From contig NZ_AQQX01000011.1 in assembly GCF_000768315.1 (NCBI RefSeq), positions 1 to 64,000 of the forward strand: a stretch of DNA of 64,000 bases, written 5' to 3'. A program made the translations under genes and the position numbers. Origin of the DNA: Pseudooceanicola atlanticus. Its GTDB lineage: Bacteria; Pseudomonadota; Alphaproteobacteria; Rhodobacterales; Rhodobacteraceae. Under the pieces are notes generated by a model. The model saw only the letters and a list, made by a program, of their open reading frames with translations, made no database searches and had not been told where the DNA came from. This document shows positions 1 to 7,180 of the stretch, in pieces (the first letter of the stretch is position 1; every line of letters starts with the position of its first letter).

Positions 1-176
1 GATAGGGTGGCGCCGATTCAGACGGAAACACCTTTTTCTCCTCTACCGCCTGCGCGGCGGCTAACTGGTGGGACCCGGTGATCTCGTCAGGCCTCGCTCG
101 GGTTTCATGACTTTTTCGGGAACATCCAGCCACTGGAAGGTAGTTGATCTCCTGACACACCCACAGGAGAACCCCC

Positions 177-1001
177 ATGGCCTACGCCCGCTTTTTCCTC
201 ATGATCGCGACTTCGACCCTGCTGATGCTCGGTCTGATGTATCTGAACACCTACCTCGTCAGCCATATCTTCTGGTCGGAAACGCGGGCCTACATGGCAC
301 TGGTCATGGGGGCCGTTATGGCCTTCGTGATGCTGGCTTTCATGCTTGGCATGTATAAAAACCGGACCGCGAACATCTTGATCTTCGCCGGCTCCGTGGT
401 CGTTTTCGCCGGGGCGCTCTGGCTGGTGCGTAGCCAGGTGACTGTGCAAGACCGTTCTTACATGAGTGCGATGATCCCGCACCATTCCATCGCGATCATG
501 ACCTCCTCCCGCGCTAATCTGAGCGATCCCCGGGTGCGCGAACTGGCGGACAGCATCGTCTACGCGCAGGACAAGGAGGTCGCGGAGATGCGCTACCTGA
601 TCGCCGACATCGCCGCCAATGGTGAGGCGCAGCCGGGACCCGCCGCCGCGGCGCCGGAGCTTACGGACGCTGCCGAGGCGCTGTCGTCCGAGGTCGTCAA
701 GACCGTCGACCCTGAGTTCCTGACCGAAGCTGATATCGCAAAGGTCTTCCCCGACGGTGTCGCCTGCCGCTTCACTTATACAGAGACCAGTCCGCCGGTG
801 CTGGTGACGGGCGACGAGGGCGCGTTGATCCGGATCAGCGGCGACCTTGTTCGGCTTGAGGCCGACGGCGACGGCTTTGAGGCCGACCCGCTGACTGCAA
901 AGGTCAACCAGACGGAAAACGGCGACCTGCAAGACCTGATCGTTACAGCCGGGCCCGACTACACCGCCGGGTTCCGCGGCCAGTTCACCTGCGCGAACTG
1001 A
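177..1001 (+). CDS. DUF305-domain membrane protein
   Basis: A 274-residue protein with three hydrophobic segments near residues 3-25, 38-60 and 66-86, followed by a soluble part. Residues 90-145 match the DUF305 pattern, with the MIPHH motif at 99-103 and a later D-K-E-V-A-E-M helix. DUF305 proteins are ferritin-like helical proteins often encoded with copper and other metal resistance genes; their biochemical role is not settled. The C-terminal 110 residues are outside DUF305 and unrecognised. A CAGGAGA sequence lies just upstream of the ATG. It is the first gene of a plus-strand run of metal-tolerance genes, and the next gene follows after 10 bases, so the two are probably cotranscribed. 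Confidence 0.85.
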   Translation: MAYARFFLMIATSTLLMLGLMYLNTYLVSHIFWSETRAYMALVMGAVMAFVMLAFMLGMYKNRTANILIFAGSVVVFAGALWLVRSQVTVQDRSYMSAMIPHHSIAIMTSSRANLSDPRVRELADSIVYAQDKEVAEMRYLIADIAANGEAQPGPAAAAPELTDAAEALSSEVVKTVDPEFLTEADIAKVFPDGVACRFTYTETSPPVLVTGDEGALIRISGDLVRLEADGDGFEADPLTAKVNQTENGDLQDLIVTAGPDYTAGFRGQFTCAN

Positions 1002-1011
1002 GGAGATCGAC

Positions 1012-1773
1012 ATGTCCAAGGACACCAAAAAGACGGCCGCCCTCTACCGCATGGTCATGCCGCGGCACACCTGCCCCTATGGCCTGAAGTCCAAGCATCT
1101 CCTCGAAACGCACGGCTATGATGTGGAGGACCACCACCTAAAAACTCGGGAAGAAACCGACGCGTTCATGCGCGAGCATGATGTGAAGACGACTCCGCAG
1201 ACCTTCATCGACGGCGAACGGATCGGCGGCCACGACGAGTTGCGCATCTTTCTCGGGATCGACCCGCCGAAGGAGGAGCAGAGTGACACCAGTTACCGGC
1301 CTGTAATCGCGATCTTCTCGGTCTGCGCGCTGTTGGCGCTCGGTCTGGCCTGGCATCAGTATGGCACCGTTCTGACATGGCAGAGCTTTGTCTGGTTCAT
1401 CTCGCTGTCGATGTCGGCTCTGGCGATCCAGAAGTTGCAGGATGTCGAACAGTTCTCGACCATGTTCCTAAACTACGACCTGCTGGCGAAAAGATGGGTG
1501 CCTTACGGCAAGGTCTATCCCTATGGCGAGGCGCTGGCCGGCGTCCTGATGACGGCGGGGATCCTGCCGTGGATCTCGGCCCCGGTGGCGCTGTTTATCG
1601 GGACGATCGGTGCGGTGAGCGTGTTCAAGGCGGTCTACATCGACAAGCGCGAACTGAAGTGTGCCTGCGTCGGCGGGGATTCCAATGTGCCGCTCGGGTT
1701 CATCTCGTTGACCGAGAACCTGATGATGATGCTCATGGGGATCTGGATGGGCGTGCGGGCTTTTACCGGATGA
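1012..1773 (+). CDS. Glutaredoxin-MauE/DoxX-like membrane fusion protein
   Basis: A 253-residue protein with two parts. Residues 10-83 form a glutaredoxin fold with a monothiol-style CPYG at 21-24 and the glutathione-site pattern TTPQTFIDGERIGGHDEL at 60-77. After residue 95 come four to five hydrophobic helices of the MauE type, with a CACVGG pair of cysteines near residue 218 in a loop. MauE proteins are linked to disulfide or maturation chemistry in the periplasm. The likely job is passing thiol electrons across the membrane or maturing a copper or heme protein of this cluster (inference). AGGAG precedes the ATG. Confidence 0.8.
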   Translation: MSKDTKKTAALYRMVMPRHTCPYGLKSKHLLETHGYDVEDHHLKTREETDAFMREHDVKTTPQTFIDGERIGGHDELRIFLGIDPPKEEQSDTSYRPVIAIFSVCALLALGLAWHQYGTVLTWQSFVWFISLSMSALAIQKLQDVEQFSTMFLNYDLLAKRWVPYGKVYPYGEALAGVLMTAGILPWISAPVALFIGTIGAVSVFKAVYIDKRELKCACVGGDSNVPLGFISLTENLMMMLMGIWMGVRAFTG

Positions 1774-1851
1774 ACGGAAGTGTGATTGCCCGCCGCAGTT
1801 GACCTTGCAACACGCATCGCGTCATAGTTCGGTCACTTATCCGGAGGTCCC

Positions 1852-2184
1852 GTGCGGCATATCCTCGTCATCATCGCGCTGATCGTCACCGCCTGGGCGT
1901 TTGTGCCCGGGGCGGCACAAGCGCATGACATGCCGCATGTCGAGATGGGTGCCGGGACCATGGATAGCGAATGCGCCGACTGCTCGGGCATGGACGCCAT
2001 GGGCGGGCACACCTCGGGCGTCGACTGTCACCACGCGGCGGGCTGTGGTCCGGCAGTTCATGCACTGCCGGTCTCTCTGTCGTTTACGATTGATCCGGTG
2101 GTGACCCGCACCATCCGCCCGAACGACACGATCGACGCGCGATCCATTACTCTCTCCCGCGACCTGCCACCTCCACGATCCTGA
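1852..2184 (+). CDS. Small Cys/His/Met-rich periplasmic protein (copper cluster)
   Basis: A 110-residue protein starting at GTG, chosen because CGGAGG sits 6-7 bases upstream and the reading begins directly with a signal peptide (residues 1-24, ending A-Q-A). The mature part has clustered Met, His and Cys residues (HDMPHVEM, CADCSGMDAM, CHHAAGC), then a hydrophobic stretch and a D-L-P-P-P-R-S tail. That composition, and its place between copper-type genes, suggests metal binding in the periplasm. It resembles the DUF2946-like small proteins of copper operons, but I cannot assign a family with certainty. Confidence 0.65.
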   Translation: MRHILVIIALIVTAWAFVPGAAQAHDMPHVEMGAGTMDSECADCSGMDAMGGHTSGVDCHHAAGCGPAVHALPVSLSFTIDPVVTRTIRPNDTIDARSITLSRDLPPPRS

Positions 2185-2269
2185 CGGTTTTGAAGCCGCG
2201 ACTGCGACACTGCTCGCAGTTCATTGAGTTGTCTGGTCTGCCTGGCCGGACCCTTCGGGATCATCACCC

Positions 2270-2698
2270 ATGAACAAGATTTTTCCCGCCGCTCTGGCCG
2301 TCGTCGCCATTGCTGGCGGAGCCTACTTCCTCACCTGGCCCACTGCCCCTGAGCCAAGCGTGCCGCCCGCCGAAGGCGAACCGCTCGTCTCGATCAAGGT
2401 GCCCGACACTCTGTCCGCCGATGCCATGATGGGGCAGCGGGCCTTCGACGCGACCTGCGCCGCCTGCCACGGGGCCGACGCAACCGGCAAGATGGGTTTT
2501 GGCCCGCCGCTGGTCCACAAGATTTACGAGCCGAACCATCACGCCGACATGGCTTTCGTGATGGCGGTGCAGAACGGAGTTCGGGCCCATCACTGGCCCT
2601 TCGGCGACATGCCCGCCCAATCTGGGCTGACCAAGGCCGATGTTGGCAATATCGTTGCCTATGTCCGCGAACTTCAGCGCGCCAACGGGATCGAGTAA
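2270..2698 (+). CDS. Membrane-anchored mono-heme cytochrome c
   Basis: A 142-residue class I cytochrome c. It has an N-terminal hydrophobic segment (residues 4-23) acting as signal or anchor, one heme site CAACH at 63-67 and a plausible distal Met ligand in GDMP near residue 114. The stop codon is separated from the multicopper oxidase start by a single base, so the two proteins are almost certainly made together. The cytochrome probably exchanges electrons with the oxidase or passes them to the respiratory chain (inference). A His-rich stretch (NHH, RAHHWPFGD) around residues 90-112 is unusual and could bind metal. Confidence 0.85.
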   Translation: MNKIFPAALAVVAIAGGAYFLTWPTAPEPSVPPAEGEPLVSIKVPDTLSADAMMGQRAFDATCAACHGADATGKMGFGPPLVHKIYEPNHHADMAFVMAVQNGVRAHHWPFGDMPAQSGLTKADVGNIVAYVRELQRANGIE

Positions 2699-2699
2699 C

Positions 2700-4091
2700 A
2701 TGACCCTTCGTATGACAAGACGCGCCTTCTGTGGCGCGATGGCAGGAACGGCGGGCCTTGCCGCGCTCCCTGTTCGGGCAACGGGACCACAGACGCTGAC
2801 CGCCCGCGTTGCCAAAGCCCAGATCGCGCCGCCGAAATACGCTCCGACCGAGGTCTGGACATATGACGGCACCTTGCCCGGCCCGCTCCTGCGCGTGGCT
2901 CAGGGCGGGCGTGTGACCCGCCGACTGGTGAACGAGTTGCCGGTGCCGACCTCTATCCACTGGCACGGCTTCCGTATCGACAATGCGATGGACGGTGTGG
3001 CCGGCCTGACGCAGGAAGCCGTCCCGCCGGGCGGAGCGTTCGACTACGACTTCGCCGTGCCGGACGCCGGGACCTACTGGTATCACGCGCACACCAACTC
3101 ATTCGTGCAAGTGGCGCGCGGCTTGTCGGGGGCGCTGATCGTCGAGGAGGCAGAGGCTCCAGAGGTAGACCGGGACGAGGTGCTGGTCCTCGACGACTGG
3201 CTTCTGAACCCCGAAGACGCGCAGTTCATGCAGCCCTTTGGCCATCCTATGAGCCTGAGTCACGGCGGTCGTCTGGGCAACCTGCTGGGCACCAACGGGA
3301 CCTTTGACTTCGCGCGCGAAGTGAGGGCCAACGAGCGCCTCCGTCTGCGCTTGATCAACGCCTCCAATGCAAGGATCTTCGTGCTCCGGCTGGCGGGCCT
3401 CGACGGCTGGACCGTCGCGCTGGACGGCATGCCTCTGCCCGCACCGGAGCCTGTGGAGGCAGAGCTGATCCTCGCCCCCGCTCAGCGCATCGACCTGATC
3501 GTAGATGTAACGGCGGAGGACGGTGAGACCGCGGCTCTCGTCAGGTTCGACGATGACGACCAGTGGCGACCGCAGGCGCGGTTCCCGGTCGCGGGAAAGG
3601 CCTCTGCCACCCAGCGAGACGGGCCTGCCGCCCTGCCGCCAAACCCCAATATGGCTGTGCCGGGGATCGACAGCGCCCGTCGGCTCGACATGGCCATACA
3701 GGGAGGGGCCATGGGCCGGATGTCCGGCGCCATGATGAACGGCCGCTCCATGGGGTTTCGCGAGATGGCGGGGCAAGGCCAGTTCTGGGCTCTATCCGGA
3801 CAGGTCGGCATAACCGACACGCCTTTCGCCAGCCTTGAGCGGGGCGAGACGGTGCGGATGAAGCTGACCAACGACACCGCCTTTGCCCATGCAATGCACC
3901 TGCACGGGATGCATTTCCGGCAGGTGGCCGACGACGGCACGCTCGGCCCGATGCGCGACACGATCCTCAGCTATCCGGACGAGCCGCTGGAGATCGCCTT
4001 TGTCGCCGACAATCCCGGCAAGTGGCTGTTTCACTGTCACATGCTCGGCCATGCCGCGTCAGGCATGACCGCCTGGATCAATGTAAGCTAA
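2700..4091 (+). CDS. Tat-exported multicopper oxidase (first copy)
   Basis: A 463-residue three-cupredoxin oxidase. I chose the ATG one base after the upstream stop because it gives an immediate twin-arginine signal (MTRRAFCG, then a hydrophobic stretch). The four copper-ligand motifs are present: HWHG 87-90, HAH in YWYHAHT 126-132, HAMHLHG 397-403 and HCHMLGH 445-451. The HCH and downstream Met fit a type 1/trinuclear cluster. A Met-rich loop (MGRMSGAMMNGRSMGFREM) before the last domain resembles the Cu(I)-binding segments of cuprous oxidases. The probable function is periplasmic Cu(I) oxidation. It is flanked by cytochrome c genes on both sides. Confidence 0.9.
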   Translation: MTLRMTRRAFCGAMAGTAGLAALPVRATGPQTLTARVAKAQIAPPKYAPTEVWTYDGTLPGPLLRVAQGGRVTRRLVNELPVPTSIHWHGFRIDNAMDGVAGLTQEAVPPGGAFDYDFAVPDAGTYWYHAHTNSFVQVARGLSGALIVEEAEAPEVDRDEVLVLDDWLLNPEDAQFMQPFGHPMSLSHGGRLGNLLGTNGTFDFAREVRANERLRLRLINASNARIFVLRLAGLDGWTVALDGMPLPAPEPVEAELILAPAQRIDLIVDVTAEDGETAALVRFDDDDQWRPQARFPVAGKASATQRDGPAALPPNPNMAVPGIDSARRLDMAIQGGAMGRMSGAMMNGRSMGFREMAGQGQFWALSGQVGITDTPFASLERGETVRMKLTNDTAFAHAMHLHGMHFRQVADDGTLGPMRDTILSYPDEPLEIAFVADNPGKWLFHCHMLGHAASGMTAWINVS

Positions 4092-4115
4092 TCCCCTCAA
4101 CAGGAAGAAAATATC

Positions 4116-4550
4116 ATGAAAAAATACATCGCCATCGCCCTGATCGCTACCGGCACCGCGGCCTTCGCCCACAGCGGCGTGAAGGATGCGGATGTCATGA
4201 ACCGCATGATGGGCATGTCGGAACTGGCCAAGCAGATGAAGGTCATCGGCAGCATGGCCAAGGGGGCGACCGTATTCGACGCGGAAGCCATCGACGCGGC
4301 TTTGGCCAAGATCTCGGAGGAGGCGGGCTATATCCCGTCGCTCTTCGAAAAAAAGGCGCTTGATCCGAAGTCCGAGGCCCTTCCGGTCATCTGGGACGAC
4401 TTCGACAGATTCACGGCACATGCAACGGAACTTGCCGATGTCTCGGGCGGGTTGGTCGGAACCATCCAGACCTCGGCGGACCTTGGACCGGCGATGCAGC
4501 AGATCGGGAAGACCTGTGGTGCCTGCCACGGTGACTTCCGCGCAAAATGA
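4116..4550 (+). CDS. Cytochrome c' / c556 family protein
   Basis: A 144-residue protein with a signal peptide (residues 1-18) and a four-helix-bundle cytochrome c' layout: the only heme motif, CGACH, is at the C-terminus (134-138), followed by a short basic tail. Class II cytochromes of this type bind small ligands or carry electrons in the periplasm. It follows the multicopper oxidase by 24 bases and overlaps the next cytochrome gene by four bases (ATGA), so translational coupling is likely. The frequent Met residues in the first helix are compatible with a copper-rich setting but are not diagnostic. Confidence 0.85.
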   Translation: MKKYIAIALIATGTAAFAHSGVKDADVMNRMMGMSELAKQMKVIGSMAKGATVFDAEAIDAALAKISEEAGYIPSLFEKKALDPKSEALPVIWDDFDRFTAHATELADVSGGLVGTIQTSADLGPAMQQIGKTCGACHGDFRAK

Positions 4551-4975
4551 GGCTGGCCACGGTTCTGTTTGCCTGCGTTGCCACGGTGGCGCAGGCCGAT
4601 CACAGCCTATCGGATCGCGACATCGAAGCCGGTGCTGCTCTCTATGCTGAGAGCTGCGCCTCCTGTCATGGCACCAAGCTGGAAGGCCAGCCCGATTGGC
4701 GCACGCCCGGAGAGGACGGCATCCTGCCCGCGCCTCCGCACGATGTGACCGGCCACACCTGGCACCACGATACGCCGCTCCTCCTTGAATACACGCTCAA
4801 GGGGGGGCGGGCCGCGCTGGAGGCCTGGGGCGTGACCGGGTTCAATAGCGGGATGCCCGCCTTCGAGGATACGCTGTCCGCAGACGAGGTGCTGGATATC
4901 CTCGCCTTTATCCGGTCGACCTGGCCCGAGCGGGCACAGGAGGTGCAGAGCCAGCGGACGCATGCCGCCGACTGA
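4547..4975 (+). CDS. Small periplasmic cytochrome c
   Basis: A 142-residue class I cytochrome c with a short signal peptide (residues 1-17), one heme site CASCH at 37-41 and a likely Met ligand in NSGMPAF near residue 105. The start ATG overlaps the stop of the cytochrome c' gene. It is the last gene of the plus-strand arm and converges on the SHOCT gene. With the two preceding cytochromes it forms a set of three small heme proteins around one multicopper oxidase, suggesting that electrons taken from Cu(I) enter a cytochrome relay (inference). Confidence 0.85.
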   Translation: MRLATVLFACVATVAQADHSLSDRDIEAGAALYAESCASCHGTKLEGQPDWRTPGEDGILPAPPHDVTGHTWHHDTPLLLEYTLKGGRAALEAWGVTGFNSGMPAFEDTLSADEVLDILAFIRSTWPERAQEVQSQRTHAAD

Positions 4976-4996
4976 CAGCCTGATTGTGAGCGCCGG

Positions 4997-5194
4997 TCAG
5001 CCGGCCAGCAGCTTCTTCCGGGCGGCGTAGTCCTCGGCGTCGATCTCGCCACGGGCGAACCGCATGTCGAGTTCTGCCAGCGCACCAGGGGACTTGCCGC
5101 CCGGCGCGTGACCATCCATGCGGCGGACGAACCAGACGATCCCAGCCACGATCAGGCCAAGAACGATCAGCCAGAGGACCGGTCCGAACATCAT
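4997..5194 (-). CDS. SHOCT-domain small membrane protein (body, lacks its signal part)
   Basis: A 65-residue reading with one transmembrane helix (residues 3-23) and a C-terminal SHOCT motif (ALAELDMRFARGEIDAEDY, then KKLLAG). SHOCT domains are short C-terminal oligomerisation tails, common in small membrane proteins of metal clusters. The ATG used here overlaps the stop of an upstream minus-strand reading (5191-5298) that encodes a signal peptide and the expected preceding sequence in another frame. So this reading is either translated by ATGA coupling or is the distal half of a gene broken by a one-base deletion. It is the last gene of the minus-strand copper arm. Confidence 0.75.
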   Translation of the reverse strand: MMFGPVLWLIVLGLIVAGIVWFVRRMDGHAPGGKSPGALAELDMRFARGEIDAEDYAARKKLLAG

Positions 5195-5298
5195 GCCGGG
5201 ACCGTAGCCATACCCCAGTTCATCATGTGATTATAGCCCTCCGGGTCTGCAAAAGCTGGTTGCGCGAGCAGCGCGAGGGGAATCGCGAGACGTTTCAT
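5191..5298 (-). pseudogene. N-terminal part of the SHOCT protein, out of frame
   Basis: A minus-strand reading of 35 codons with a strong GGAGG seven bases before its ATG. It encodes a signal peptide (MKRLAIPLALLAQPAFA) and then DPEGYNHMMNWG before leaving frame as MATVPA and stopping at a TGA that overlaps the SHOCT start. Adding one base after the NWG codons would give Y-G-Y-G-P-G-M-M-F and join it in frame to the SHOCT protein. I therefore read it as one ancestral gene of about 100 codons with a single-base deletion. A sequencing error or genuine coupled translation are the alternatives. Confidence 0.6.
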
Positions 5299-5396
5299 GG
5301 TTTCCTCCTGGGGTGAGATATCGCGCCTTCATCGTCTGGCAGATTGAAGCGATTTTCCTTGATCCATCGCAACCACACGAGGTCGTGACACAGGAA

Positions 5397-5424
5397 GGGG
5401 CGCCCCGGTGTCCCGGAACGCCCC
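5397..5424 (-). terminator. Possible hairpin terminator after the CusF-like gene
   Basis: The arms GGGGCG and CGCCCC enclose an imperfect inner stem of CCGG pairs, 23 bases beyond the minus-strand stop at 5447. On the minus strand the hairpin is followed by a weak TTCCTGTG tract rather than a clean T-run, so it may only partly end transcription before the SHOCT gene. Confidence 0.35.
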
Positions 5425-5446
5425 ACCACGAAACTGACCGGATGGA

Positions 5447-5767
5447 TTACTCGGTCTCGATCTCAGTGACCGTCAGCTTGCCCTTTACGCGGTCGGCGAC
5501 AAACTCGATCTCCTGGCCCTCGCTGAGGCCTTCCATCATCGCCGGGTCGGCGACTTCGAAGACCATCGTCATCCCCTCCATGCCGAGGTTGGCCAGAGGG
5601 CCGTGGTCGATGGTCAGGCGGTTCCACTGGGTGTCGATCTTGGTGATCTTGCCCATGCTCATCTCCATGGTGCCATGGGCGGCATCATGAGATCCGGCGT
5701 GGTCGCCCGACGCGATGGCCGCAGTCGCGGTAAAGAGTGTCACGGCCAGCGTGATCATAGTTTTCAT
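5447..5767 (-). CDS. CusF-like periplasmic copper-binding protein
   Basis: A 106-residue protein. I took the internal ATG at 5767 because it follows GAAAGGACAAAAGAA and begins a signal peptide (residues 1-20). The mature part aligns with CusF: GKITKIDTQWNRLTIDHGP, then MEGMTMVF, and the EGQEIEF strand. The Cu(I) ligands His (about 55) and the two Met of MTM (66, 68) are kept, but the Trp that caps copper in E. coli CusF is a Met here (about 63). A His-rich linker (GDHAGSHDAAHGTMEM) adds possible metal sites. It would shuttle Cu(I) to the adjacent oxidase or TolC-like exporter (inference). Confidence 0.85.
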   Translation of the reverse strand: MKTMITLAVTLFTATAAIASGDHAGSHDAAHGTMEMSMGKITKIDTQWNRLTIDHGPLANLGMEGMTMVFEVADPAMMEGLSEGQEIEFVADRVKGKLTVTEIETE

Positions 5768-5827
5768 TTCTTTTGTCCTTTCAAGACGAGAGGGGATGCG
5801 CCCGGACAGGCCGGGCACCGGGGGAAA

Positions 5828-7180
5828 TCAGCCGCGACGCACATGGTCGCGGGGAGAGATGATGGTTTCGGGGCTGGTGTTGCGTGCCTCCTCGGGAAGC
5901 TCGCCGGTCCATTCCCAGGCTTCGGTGCCCGGCGGGTTTTCATACCAGCCGGGGTCCGAATAATCGCCGGGCGCTATACCGTTACGCACCTTCACGACGC
6001 TGAACATGCCGCCCATCTCCAGCGGGCCATAGGGGCCCCAGCCGGTCATCATCGGCACGGTGTTCTCGGGAATCTCCATCGACATTTCACCCATGTCGGC
6101 CATTCCGGCGGTGCCCATGGGCATGTAGCCGCGCGTTTCGCGCCGGATCATGCCGGTGAGCTTGCGTTTGTCGGCCCCGATGAAGGTCGGAAGGTCGTGG
6201 CCCATGGCGTTCATCGTGTGATGGCTTTTGTGGCAATGGATCGCCCAGTCGCCTTCGTGGATGGCATCGAACTCGTAGGCGCGCATGGCGCCCACGGGGA
6301 TGTCGATGCTGACCTCGGGCCATCGGGCGCTCTCGGGCACCCAACCGCCGTCGGTGCAGGTGACCTCGAAATCGTAGCCGTGCATGTGGATCGGGTGGTT
6401 CGTCATGGTCAGGTTGCCGCAGCGCACCCGCACCCGGTCGCCCTTGTTCACGACCAGCGGATCGATGTCCGGGAAGATCCGGCTGTTCCAGGTCCACATG
6501 TTGAAGTTGGTCATCTCGGCCACGCGCGGGATGTAGGTGCCCGGATCGATGTCGTAGGCGGCCAGCAGGAAGGCGAAGTCGCGGTCGACGGGCATGAAGG
6601 CCGGATCGCGCGGATGCACGATGAAGAGGCCCATCATGCCCATGGCCATCTGCACCATCTCGTCCGCGTGCGGGTGATACATGAACGTCCCGGACTTGGT
6701 CAGGTCGAACTCGTAGACGAAGGTCTTTCCCGGCGGGATTGCGGGGTGCGACAGGCCGCCGACGCCGTCCATCCCCGACGGCAGGATCAGACCGTGCCAG
6801 TGGACCGAGGTATGTTCGGGCAGGCGGTTGGTGACATAGATGCGCACCCGCTCGCCTTCGACGGCTTCGATGGTCGGGCCGGTGGACTGGCCATTGTAGC
6901 CCCAGAGCCGGGCCATCATGCCATTGGCCATGATCCGCTCGACCGGCTCGGCAACGAGGTGGAACTCCTTCACATTGCCGTTCATGCGCCAGGGCAGTGA
7001 CCAACCGTTCAGCGTGACGACCGGGTTGTAGTCCGGGCCGTTGGCGGGGCGCGGCGGGACCTGCGTGTTCGGGCTGTCATAGCTCGCCGCTTCGGGAAGG
7101 TCCCGGAACCGGGTCTGCGCCTGTGCGGCAGAGGCCATGGCAAGGCCGGCCCCACCAGCAAGAAGTTGTCTGCGGTTCAT
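5828..7180 (-). CDS. Tat-exported multicopper oxidase (second copy)
   Basis: A 450-residue oxidase with a twin-arginine signal (MNRRQLLAGGAGLAMA). Copper motifs seen are HWHG at 127-130, HPHAD near 169-173, NHPIHMHGYDF in the last domain and HCHKSHHTMNAMGH. It is not a close copy of the plus-strand oxidase: its signal, its spacing and its C-terminal Met/Gly-rich tail differ. This type, with HCH followed by K-S-H-H-T-M, is typical of the copper oxidases found in mobile copper clusters beside CusF and TolC genes. Its start overlaps the stop of the TolC-like gene by four bases, so it is coupled to it. Confidence 0.9.
   Translation of the reverse strand: MNRRQLLAGGAGLAMASAAQAQTRFRDLPEAASYDSPNTQVPPRPANGPDYNPVVTLNGWSLPWRMNGNVKEFHLVAEPVERIMANGMMARLWGYNGQSTGPTIEAVEGERVRIYVTNRLPEHTSVHWHGLILPSGMDGVGGLSHPAIPPGKTFVYEFDLTKSGTFMYHPHADEMVQMAMGMMGLFIVHPRDPAFMPVDRDFAFLLAAYDIDPGTYIPRVAEMTNFNMWTWNSRIFPDIDPLVVNKGDRVRVRCGNLTMTNHPIHMHGYDFEVTCTDGGWVPESARWPEVSIDIPVGAMRAYEFDAIHEGDWAIHCHKSHHTMNAMGHDLPTFIGADKRKLTGMIRRETRGYMPMGTAGMADMGEMSMEIPENTVPMMTGWGPYGPLEMGGMFSVVKVRNGIAPGDYSDPGWYENPPGTEAWEWTGELPEEARNTSPETIISPRDHVRRG

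Noticed and set aside
5603..7000. Plus-strand open frame of 465 codons
   Set aside because: It lies antisense to the multicopper oxidase, is His/Gly/Val-rich as expected for a high-GC shadow, and has no domain.
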